Positions 46,101 to 55,722 of a DNA stretch of 64,000 nt are shown piece by piece (position 1 is the stretch's first letter; each line of letters begins with the position of its first letter). The notes below the pieces were generated by a model. That model was given only the letters and a program-made list of their open reading frames with translations, did no database searches and had not been told where the DNA came from. This DNA is from Krasilnikovozyma curviuscula (Eukaryota; Basidiomycota; Tremellomycetes; Cystofilobasidiales; Mrakiaceae), in contig MVAQ01000001.1 in the NCBI GenBank assembly GCA_014825775.1, forward strand, positions 1 through 64,000, written 5' to 3'. The translations under genes were made by a program, and so were the position numbers.

Positions 46101-47388
46101 TCAGAGAACGCCTCTTTCCTCAGCAACCTCCTCAATTCAGTGGAATCTCCCGATATACTTATCTTCGGGTTCCAAGAGTTGATAGATCTCGATGACAAGA
46201 AGCTGACAGCTAGTAAGTGTCGCTGGTTTTGATAGACTCTGCTCCCAGCGAAACTGACATAGTTGGAAACTCCACTTAGAATCTCTACTCTTCGGAAAAG
46301 CTAAAGTTGGTGGAAGTGAAATGTCTGACAAAGTCTCGTCAGGCTACAGACTTTGGCATGACAAGCTTGTCCAGGCTGTCAGGACATCAATGCCTCCTGA
46401 CGTGCCTTATAAGGTTATCCACAATCAGAATCTCGTGGGACTATTTACTTGCATCTTTGTCAAAGCATCTGAGGTTGAGACTATCAGAGACATCTCTGTG
46501 ACGACGATCAAAAGGGGTGTCGGTGGATTGTACGGAAACAAGGTATGAGATTCCTCACTCTCTACGTTGATTCTTTTACATCTTGACCCATAACTCATGC
46601 TTTGGTTTTGGAACCAGGGTGCGATTGTCGCTCGATTCGTCATCGACGATTCCAGTCTTTGCTTCATCAACTGTCACTTGGCCGCTGGTCAACGACAAGT
46701 CTCTACCCGAAACGCTGATGCTGCAGGAATCTTTGAAGAAAAGGCACTCTTCCCAACCTCCACTGCTATGGACGACATGGCTTATGTTGGGGGAGGCGAT
46801 GGAACCATGGTAATGGATCACGACATCTGCATCCTGCAGGGCGATCTCAATTACCGAATTGACCTGAGGAAGGACAATGTCACCTCTTCTATCAAAGCCA
46901 ACGACAGAGATTATCTCCTTCAGCATGATCAGCTGTTGAAGGAGATGACCTACAACTCTAGTTTTAGGCTCAAGAGCTTCACGGAAGCCAAGATCGCCTT
47001 CAACCCGACCTACAAGTTCGACCCAGGTACGAGTGATTACGACTCAGGTCCCAAGAACCGTGTACCGGCTTGGTGAGTTCTAGCATATCCTGTGGCGACC
47101 TTGCAATGATCAATACGATCTTAACCCGTCATGTTGTTGATTTCCACCAGGTGCGATCGTATCTTGTACCGCTCTAGAGTAGCATCCACTATCAAATCTC
47201 TGCATTACAAGTCGTACGGAACCGTCACTATCTCAGATCACAAACCCATCTCTGCCGCGTTCGACCTGCGCGTCCGATCGGTCAGGGTGGACGACCGCGA
47301 GCGGGTCAAGATGGAGGAGACCAAGCTGTGGATCGGGGAGATGGAGGAGAGAGTCGAATTAGCGAAAGCGTTCTATCTTGGGCTTTGA
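43109..47388 (+). CDS. Inositol polyphosphate 5-phosphatase with Pro-rich leader and beta-propeller
   Basis: Removes the 5-phosphate from inositol lipids or inositol phosphates. Exons 43109-43411, 43468-45794, 45863-46212, 46280-46542, 46618-47072 and 47151-47388 give 1311 residues. Residues about 110-480 are very rich in Pro and Ser (PPPPPPPAKP and similar, likely SH3/profilin ligands). A WD40-like propeller follows (WCGSKDGHLWEVDTWTGT, YLGHEGGHITIWDAESL, LWSGTRRGAINVMD). The catalytic domain starts near LKVLTCSFNLAASRP, with ILIFGFQELIDL, NCHLAAG, the signature GDLNYRIDL, and NRVPAWCDRILY plus SDHKPI. All catalytic motifs are intact. The layout (propeller before 5-phosphatase) matches plant FRA3-like enzymes and some fungal ones. 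Confidence 0.92.
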
Positions 47389-47512
47389 TGAACGAGATAT
47401 TTTTACGGACTAGATGAGGGACTTTGTTGTATTCAAGAGTTGCACCGGATAATCTTGTCGGAATGATATTTGCTTCTTCCCCGTCGTCTACCTCAACGAA
47501 AACATGTTCGTC

Positions 47513-48766
47513 TCAAAAGGAAGGCAACATAATTGCTTCATCATTTTCCCTAACGCAGATCTTCGAGTTAGCACCAGCAGCCTCAAACGCTTGCCATATC
47601 TCCCTATCCAACTGAAACCATTTCATCGCCCTATCCATCGGTTTCGGATCGAGATCAATAACTTTCACGGACCCCTCTGGTTGGGAGGGCGTCGGTAGGC
47701 GGAGAAGGACGGAACAGTCCTTGTACGTCGTCGAGATGAGGAACGCGATCCACTTTTGGCGGTCGGTCCATGTGAGCGGATCGGCACTGCTCGAGAGATT
47801 AATGAAGGTAGTAAACTCGGTCGTGGTGGGCTGCTGTGGTATATTGGGAGGAGGAATGGTAGTGAAGAGGTGTTCGATGCCGAAGGGGTCAAGGGAGCGC
47901 TGGAGGAGCTTGATGTGGTCGAACACGACCCTGTTGTCGAAGATGAATTTGGACAGTGTTCTTGCGATTTGGTTGTCAACCGCCTGGAGCTGGGATAGGG
48001 TTGCAACTCTTTGTCCAGCATCTAGCCACACTCTGAACTTAATCTTGTCCGCAGTTCCATCATCGAGGCTAGATAACAGAGCGTCGACGGCGCATGTGAT
48101 GCGGTTGAGAAACGGTGAGAAGAAGTCCAAGGGGCAGTAGGTTGTTTGTATTGATTTCAGCTGCATGTGCATGCAGAACCGACAGTGATGAAGCTTGAAG
48201 GGTGCTGATGAAGGCGAGAGGTATTCTGCTGAGGAAGGCAAGAAGCCCCATTTCGGCTAGAACAGCACCGAATTTCAGTTTAGACTCTCTTAAGCTAGAT
48301 ACCGATGAGCTTACTTTGATCTCAAACACAATCCCATCCCCATCAATCAGGTCCTCAACCAAGGTCGCTGCTGGTACAGACTCATCGACAAATCCTATCC
48401 TACTTGCCGGTCGACTCTCATTCTTCTTCAACCCATCATTGAGTCCTTTTAAGAATGACTGAGAGACAGGGACGTGGTGAGCCTCAGGCAGGTACTGGGC
48501 TGGGAGTAGCGGAGGAAGGGGTTGGAGAGGAGGAGAAGTCGAGGATTTACGAAGTCGGAGGAGGTATTTCGTCTTCTTCTCAGCAGGAGGATCCAAAGGT
48601 TTGAATAGGATATTGGCTCCTCCTTAATTTGAAGTAAAGAGCGAAGAAGCAGGATGGTCAGAAATATCTGGTGAAGACTCCTCGATTCAGCACGACTTCT
48701 CCCACCTTCTGAGAAATAAGTCCATTTGGCAGCTTCTTCTGATCCACAGAGGTTAAAGTCCATCAT
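47513..48766 (-). CDS. IPK1: Inositol-pentakisphosphate 2-kinase (Ipk1)
   Basis: Adds the last phosphate to make IP6 (phytate), a nuclear co-factor in mRNA export. Two introns are needed: the first joins AAKWTYFSEG to GANILFKPLDPP to make the EGGAN nucleotide loop; the second joins FEIK to PKWGFLPSSAEYLSP to make the EIKPK signature. Then follow HHCRFCMHMQLKS (metal-binding Cys/His), TTYCPLDFFSP and YKDCSVLLRL, all Ipk1 marks. Start MMDFNL at 48766, stop at 47513-47515. Reading the frames without splicing hides both signature motifs. It is tail to tail with the 5-phosphatase (125 bases between stops) and divergent from the NAD(P)HX dehydratase gene. Confidence 0.92.
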
Positions 48767-49016
48767 CCAGAGTGATGCTGTCAGGTCAGCAGTACCATCA
48801 TCCTGTGGAGGCGCCAGCAGGTGGGCGATTGGCTTCACTTCATAGAGAATTGCGCTGATTGTCAAAGGGAAGTCGAAAACTCAATGAACTCAAAGGAAGC
48901 AAGACCTCTCAATCCAAGTTGCATATATATCATTCTTCTCAGCCAACTTTTCCATCACGGAGAGCAAAATTCTTCTTTCCTGGTCGTGAGCCTCTGCAGT
49001 ATTTTATCATGACGCG

Positions 49017-50561
49017 ATGACTTTCCCATCCCTCCCCCTCGACTCCATCTTGTCACCACATTCAATGTCATTAGAAGAGCACAGCATGGCATCTTCAAGT
49101 AAAATTGTTGTACCCTTGATCAAAAAGATGATCCCCCCACTGAGTGAGAAGGCCCACAAAGGTCAGGCTGGGCGAGTTGGAGTGGGTGAGTTGCTGGATC
49201 AACACATAACGCTTTTTAGAAGGCGAAATGAGCTGGACTGACCTCTGTTCTATCTTGCGTGACGACATGTAGTCGGTGGTTCTGCAGAGTGAGTGGCTTC
49301 ACCTTCCGGTGGGAACCAGAACGAGCTACTCCTGATACTTATTCCTGACAGCTACACAGGCGCTCCTTTCTTCTCAGCAATGTCATCCATGTATACTGGA
49401 TCTGATTTAGCTCATGTCATCTGCTCTGTTGGTGCAGGGGATGTCATCAAGGGTTACTCGCCAGGTGAACTAACGGCCTTCTCTGTGGAGTTCCTCGGCC
49501 ATTTACTGATCCTTTCCATGCACTGACTTGAACTAGACTTGATTGTTCACAAGATACTAGATGAGAAAATGTGCGATCTCTTTCCTCTTAAATGGCAGGA
49601 AGTTTCAACGCAGGGCAACTGACGAAATCTCCACTACCAACTCCAGGTCGAAATCCGACTTATCCAAGGAGATTTCAGGTGTGATTGATCGGCTGCACTC
49701 TGTAGTGATCGGACCTGGTATGGGAAGAGATGACTTTATGCAGAGTTGTGGGAAGGAGGTCCTGAGGATCTGTAAAGAGAACGGGAAATGGGTCGTAATC
49801 GATGGTGCGTCAGATCTCTTCTAAATGAATACCTTCCTTGCTCCGCAGTTCTGACCTCGGTAGTGATCTCTTCGCATTTTGAAGCTGATGGACTCTATAT
49901 GGTTACTCAGGAGCCTCACCTCATTTCGGGTTACGAGCGCGCGCTGCTAACGCCGAATGTTGTGGAGTTCAGTCGATTGTGTGAGAAAATGGTGAGAGAT
50001 CCTAAAAATTTTCCAGCTTTGCTTTTGAGCTGATGTAAGTCTCCACCTTTGTAGAAAATTGATCCCAAATCAGGACCACAAGACGAACTGTGCTGCAAAC
50101 TGTCTCAATCCCTTGGAGGCCTGACAATCCTCCAAAAAGGTGCTACAGATATAGTATCCTGTGGAACTCCACTCTCCTTCCTCCCCTCGTCATCGCAGAA
50201 ACAGCATACGATCGCAGTCGACCGCAAAGGCGGTTTGAAGCGCTCTGGCGGACAAGGCGACGTCCTGTCAGGTGCATGTGGGACCTTCCTCGCCTGGTTC
50301 TCGGCTTACTCCTCCTCTTCCTCCTCTGCAAAAACTTCACGCGGCGATGTTGACGACGACGACAAGAAGTACACCGACCAGGAATTGGCAACTCTCGCTG
50401 GCTACGCGGCAAGCATGATGACGCGCGACGCGAGCAGGCTTGCGTTTGAGAAGAAGGGAAGAGGCATGGTATCACATGATGTACTGAGCGTCGTGGGAGA
50501 TGCATTTGCGGACGTATGGGGAGACGAGTTGGAAGGGGGCGGCGAACCATCGAGGTTGTAG
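49017..50561 (+). CDS. ATP-dependent NAD(P)HX dehydratase
   Basis: Repairs damaged (hydrated) NADH and NADPH. Family marks: [18 protein letters not shown], then [20 protein letters not shown] across an intron, [10 protein letters not shown], the block [24 protein letters not shown] across another intron, [29 protein letters not shown], and the ribokinase-like [17 protein letters not shown] near the active site. About six introns. The start at 49017 gives a 23-residue lead before [11 protein letters not shown]; 49068 or 49086 are also possible, and the leader could target mitochondria in one form. Confidence 0.92.
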
Positions 50562-51010
50562 AAGAACGACGAGCGAAGAGGCTTTTGTAGCGCAATCGTT
50601 GCATATCAAACATCTTTTGCATAGTCTTTCTCACGGTCCTTGTTTACTTTGAAAAGCACAAGTGATGAAACAAGCCAATCCATTCCTCAAACACAATCTG
50701 AAACGCGACAGGTCCGTCGCGGGGTAACCGTCACCTGAGTCGTTGCTGTTAACCTCTAATTTCGTGGCCAGCAAAACCCCCTCGCGTATTACCCTCCTCT
50801 CGACTACCACCCAACCTGCTACTTTACCCAAGCCTTCCCTTTAGGTCTTCTTTTCTCAGCAGCTGGTCTGTTTCCCTTCACGTAAGCTCTCTCATCATCT
50901 CTTTCTGACAGAGCGTCGAAGTAAACCCTTCATTCCATCTCCTTGAAAAAGGCTTCTTCAACCTAGTTACATTCTGAACTTCCCATTCAAGCTTCTACCA
51001 ATCCCCTTCG
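50562..51010. other. Promoter/leader region of the cupredoxin gene
   Basis: 3' end of the dehydratase gene, then a pyrimidine-rich leader (about 50860-51000) typical of basidiomycete 5' leaders. No ORF of note. Confidence 0.4.
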
Positions 51011-52190
51011 ATGAAATTCTCTCTGGGTATCACTTTGTTCTCTGGAGTCATGTCGGCCGTCGGAAGTAGAGCTGCCAACATCTCCATCGCTGTCGGTCAG
51101 AATGGCTTATGTCAGTATATCGTGGTTTGCCCTTCCTTTTAAATAGAGTTCAAAAAATATACTCACTCTGTTTCTTCAACAGCCTTTTCCCCAAGCAACA
51201 TCTCTGCGAACGCTGGCGACTTCGTCGTCTTTTCTGTGAGTGCGATACTCTCGTTTGGTTGAGAATGACCCCGTGACTGAACCCTTCATCGTTCTCGATG
51301 GTCAGTTCTACCCCAAAAACCATACTGTGAGTCCTTCGTGAAGCCCCGCTACACTTATGACGTGAGGGCTGATGTCTTCTTGTTCTTCTCATTCGTCGTC
51401 TCAATGCGAAACAGGTCACCCAAAGGTACTGTCCTTCACATCCCAGATTCCGCTCTCGCCCCCCGCTGATACACAGTTCCATTTTTATAGCACGTTCGCA
51501 GATCCGTGCACATATGCCGTGAACGCGACAACTGGTGCTCAAGGATTCTCTTCTGGCTACGTTCCTGTTGCGTCCGGTATTGGACCTTCAAACTATGTCA
51601 TTGCGGTTACCGATAGTACTACACCAATCTGGGGTTTCTGTCACCAAACTGGCCACTGCAACGCTGTAAGTCTCCTCTCTCATTGTGTACGCCTTTGCGA
51701 CATTAATTGTATCGTCTTCTTGGTTTGGTCGCATAGGGAATGGTATTTTCCATCAATGCACCAACTTCAGGGGCAAAGACATTTGAGGCATATAAAGCGA
51801 AGGCACTGACAGCCACACCTGGCACAACAACCTCTGGAAATGGCACTTCGCCGTCTAGCTCCGGCAGTACAACCAGCCCTGGCACGAGATCGACCACGGG
51901 CAGCTCCTCTCCATCAGGTAACGAATGGCCTGACATCATGCACTATTAATCCATTTCTGACCGCCCTTATTTGCTGGAACAGCTACAGGAAGTGGAGCCT
52001 CCTCACCATCAGGAAGTGCAGGTGCTTCTAACCAAACAGGGTGCGTTATCGTTCTTCCGTGAAACCTCCGATTACATATCATCTCAATTAATTTGAACCC
52101 CTTTTCAACATAGCGGTGCAACTCGAGTTAGAAAAAGCGTTCTTCTACCTTTGCTCGGCGCAGCTATAGGTTTCGTATTGATACTCTAGA
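51011..52190 (+). CDS. Secreted, GPI-type cupredoxin-domain protein
   Basis: Signal peptide MKFSLGITLFSGVMSAVGS. Then a single plastocyanin-like domain: ISIAVGQNGLSFSPSNISAN, AGDFVVFSF, the first ligand His in FYPKNHTVTQS, and the ligand loop IWGFCHQTGHCNAGMVFSI, which has the Cys, His and Met of a type 1 copper site. A Ser/Thr/Gly-rich stalk follows and a hydrophobic end (LLPLLGAAIGFVLIL) that can direct GPI anchoring. About six introns, several very short. The function of these fungal surface proteins is not settled; whether it holds copper is an inference from the intact ligands. Confidence 0.85.
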
Positions 52191-52516
52191 GGAGTCAGCT
52201 TAGTGCTTTTTTTTACGCATCTTTCCGTACTTGAAAACGTTTTTCTTAATGGTTTTGAGTCGATTCATGGCCTGTAGAAGGAGCTGCTGGCAGCTTGATG
52301 TACATCTTTGTGCTCCCCATCAGGGTATGGCTTCCTTCTGCTACTGGCAAGCGATCGTCTCGCTAAGCAACTTAACGGAACAATATTCATCAACTTTGGT
52401 GCGCAAGATTGGAGACTGTGTGACATTACTATTTTGTCTTTACCTGCTGCTGAAAGCTGATTACCCAATGTCAAAACAGATGCCCAATGTCAAAGCAGTG
52501 CATCTGTTTTGAAATT
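52191..52516. other. Convergent intergenic region
   Basis: A near-exact repeat of GATGCCCAATGTCAAA-type sequence occurs at about 52465-52495 (CCCAATGTCAAA twice). Otherwise I see nothing of note. Confidence 0.4.
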
Positions 52517-52873
52517 TCAAGGAAACGTATGTAGGTTCTTCTGTCCTTCCGCGTCTTCTTTACAGCCATCCACCCCGACACTTGTAGAATTAAAAGAATT
52601 CGTTGCTGTTATTATTGTTGACCTCTGATGAGTCGCTTTGTCAACCTTGACAGTGACCACGGACGCCTTTTCGTCTTTGTTGCCATAGCTGAGATCTAGC
52701 ATGTTCTCTTCGAAGCGCAATAATAGTGCACCACTTCTTTCTAAAGGATCCAACAGGATAGTGTGACTAAGTTTGAGATTTAATCTTCTTTCAATGAAGA
52801 ATTGCATAGATGCAAGAAGAGCCGTCGACGTCTCCGCTTGGAGATCTGAAATGCCCGATTGACCAGCTTTCAT
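52517..52873 (-). CDS. Small unknown ORF, 118 residues
   Basis: An intron-free frame, MKAGQSGISDLQAETSTALL through to a stop at 52517. The composition is protein-like: an amphipathic helix (ALLASMQFFIERRLNLKL), then LLDPLERSGALLLRFEENML and a polar tail with VVTVKV. It lies 108 bases beyond the CCDC124 stop on the same strand. I do not recognise it. It could be the 3' part of a spliced gene or a chance ORF. Confidence 0.4.
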   Translation of the reverse strand: MKAGQSGISDLQAETSTALLASMQFFIERRLNLKLSHTILLDPLERSGALLLRFEENMLDLSYGNKDEKASVVTVKVDKATHQRSTIITATNSFNSTSVGVDGCKEDAEGQKNLHTFP

Positions 52874-52980
52874 TTATTAATCGCCTTCTTCAACAGTCCC
52901 GACATCTGGACCGTCATCGCGGAGCGCTTCTTCTCGTAGTCCATGCCACACGCACCACCCCAAAGTAAGAGGGGTGCCTT

Positions 52981-54013
52981 TTAATGCCTGAGACTCTTCT
53001 CCTTTGCCGCCATTTCCGCCTTGAGAGCAGCAACCTTGTCTTCCTTCGTAGCGTTGTAATCGACGGTGGTCCTGAGAGGAAGATGAGTTCGTGTCAGGGA
53101 CAAGAAGCTGCTACAGCGATCACAGCAAGCGCGAAGTTACGTACTGGTTGAAAGGATTATCAGGGTGCTTTTGGAACTGCTTAAACAGTCTCTCCTTGTA
53201 CTGCTGCAGTCTCAAGCCAGGCTCCTCCTTCCTGATGATGGGCAGCTCACGCTCCTCGTACGCTTGGTACGCCGCCTTGAACCTTCGCTCTGGGTGGGCT
53301 TCGATGCCTGCTGCTTTGGACCCGAGGGATGCCTTGTCCGACTTCTGGTTGACGATCTCAAGAGCATCAAGCATAGATTCTATACCTGTGGCAGCGAGTG
53401 CCTGCAGATGAAAGCGACCAACTTTGGCGTCAGGGCTGATTTCCATGACGAAACCGGCTGTAAAGAAGGACTCACTTCGACGGCTTCTTCACCACCAAAT
53501 TTGGTCCCAGCGTGCAACACGTCATCGTTGTTGTCCTTCAATGACACTTTAGCGAGCCCACCACCGGCAGCAAGCGCACCTGGTCCAGCTGGAGGGATGA
53601 CTTTAGCCTTTGCAGCCGCCTTGGACTTGGCGGGAGCTTTGGCTTTGGGCAAGGAAGCTTCTTCGGCTGCTAGCAGACGGGCGGCCTCTTGCTTACGGGC
53701 CAGGTCGGCTAGTCTCTGTCAGAAGGGCACGAGGGTCAGTCTGGGTAATAAGAAAGCAGGGGGAAGAGAAAGAGGCGACAAACCTTTTCTTCCTTTGAAG
53801 AATCCTTCTTCTCAGCCCCTTTCTGCCATTTCTCTTCTTCTTTCTTTTCCTGTATAGACAACAGATGGAAGTTAATTGAATAAGTTGAAGAAGGGGCTTC
53901 GACTCGAGCCTGAAAAGTAAATGACATACAGCAGCTACTTTGGCTTTGGCTTGGTTTTGTCGTTCGTTCTCTTCCTTGACAGCCTTTCCACCTTTTCCAC
54001 CCTTTGGAGCCAT
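52981..54013 (-). CDS. CCDC124-family ribosome-associated protein
   Basis: Small basic protein that binds idle ribosomes in animals. Start MAPKGGKGGKAVKEENERQN at 54013. A long Lys/Glu/Ala coiled coil follows (KKEEEKWQKGAEKKDSSKEE, RLADLARKQEAARLLAAEEA), then an Ala/Pro/Lys linker. The conserved C-terminal domain has IESMLDALEIVNQKSDKASL, HPERRFKAAYQAYEERELP and EEPGLRLQQYKERLFKQFQK with HPDNPFNQ. Four or five introns. The stop follows SLRH at 52981-52983. Confidence 0.88.
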
Positions 54014-55722
54014 CTTGGAGTATTGAGCTAAGCTGGTGTGACGGAAGGAGGGGGGCGTTTTGGTCGTTTTAGCAGACGTTCTAGCTGGTCTTCTGAGTCT
54101 GGAGATCGGAAAAATGTGGGAAAAGTGAGAATTTCAAAGGAGATATCATGTAGCATAGACATGATCGCAATGATACATAGAATCTACACCTCTAAGGAAT
54201 GGCTCCTGATGGCTTCGTAGAAACAGCTGGATCCTCATCTCTGTTTCCGAAACTGCATTCGCCCAGCATCGAGCGTCAGAAAGCAAGAAACAGCCGTATC
54301 TTCTCTGCGTCTCAATCTAGAACGATTAGAAGAGGCACAAGATGTCTCCTGAGGTATGTTCTCCCAAGTGGAAGCTGCTGTCCATCGCTGCAGGTTGACT
54401 TCGCTGTCGGTGTCTTCAGTGAACTGTCGTGGCCCAGGGACTCTCAGCCTAGCCTTCTGGCTAGATTCTCTTGTTTCTGGTGACTAAATATCTATCTCTT
54501 GCCAATGTGGATCCTGCCAAGTAGATTAGGGAGGCAGAACCTTATTGCTACGATGGTGTTGTGTTGATATCTCTTAGCAACGCTATCGCTGCAGAACGTG
54601 AGCGGCGCTCTTCCACAGAAAGCCCTTGTGTATACAGCAGCTGATCGGGAGCAATAAGAAACGACCCATCGCAGGCTGGGCGTCTGGCGCGCACCGTGTG
54701 GTGCTACGGTGGAGTCGTCCCATCATTACGTGCCACCTCTTGAGACGAATAGGCCAGCCGACAGCTAAGCTCTCTTCAAGTCGAGATACAGCGCCGACTG
54801 TGCCCACAGTACTCTTATCGGCGGGAGGACAACAACAAGGGGCGGAATGACGAGCTGCTCGTCAAAACCAGGCTAAGGATCCTTTAGGAACGTTGCGCGG
54901 CCGCCCTTGGTCGCACGCGTTGACTCGTATGGAAATAGCAAGGGACAGGGGTCCAACACACTCGCAAGACGACTGCAACAGCTTTGGATAGATGTTGGGT
55001 TTGAATGGAGCCAGACGAGTGGGAGCGACCAGACAAGGTTGGGCTTGGAAACGAACGGGTCCTCTTTTCGCATGATCCAGGCCAGTCGGGCGTCTTGCTT
55101 ACATAAGCGAGTAGCGAATGGCACCTTGCGGACCAAAACAAGAGACGTTCGCGATGCGATTTCTGGCCCTAAAGCGAATGGGCAGTATGAGGGTTGAGTG
55201 AGATATCTTATTGGATAAGTTAGGACACAGCAGAGGAGGAGGAAAGCCAGAAAGAAACGGCGAAAGGAACTCTTTTTTTCGCACACCATATGGCCCTCGC
55301 TCGATATTTCCACATGCTCCCCAATTCATTGCCTTAGCAGCCTTTTGTCCCCCTCCTGTCGACCACCATCCCTCACCCAGTCATCCTCATCTCCCCCCCT
55401 CTCCCATCCAGTTCAGCCAGGTAGCAGGACAGCAGCAGGCCAAGAAGTGTCCCAGCTGCACCTGTTGAAGGAAGGGAACCACCTCCTCGCTTGTTCCGCC
55501 CAGCGCTGACTCGAACCGCACCAGCAGCACAAGGTCAAATTTCTCTTGAAAACCCCCAACGACTTTCAATCCGGGATTGGTGTCAGCTTAAGTAGCTTCA
55601 AGGTCGTTAAGGGGCCCTGCTGAGGCTGCCTCCCTGGGTCTCGAGAAGAAGAAAGGGTCGAAAAAAAGCTGGAAGGTCGACGTCCCGCTGAGAAAACGAC
55701 GTCCTCGGTTTATCTTTCCGAA
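54014..55722. other. Long gene-free stretch upstream of the kinase gene
   Basis: 1.7 kb with no convincing gene; the short ORFs on both strands have mixed composition. The right third (about 55320-55720) is pyrimidine-rich and looks like a transcribed leader. A long leader with short upstream ORFs would fit regulated translation of the kinase, but this is an inference. Confidence 0.4.

Noticed and set aside
47721..48140. A 139-residue plus-strand ORF
   Set aside because: Antisense to the conserved part of IPK1.
54873..55313. A 146-residue minus-strand ORF in the long gap before the kinase
   Set aside because: Its composition is unbiased, no domain is visible, and neighbouring frames are equally open.
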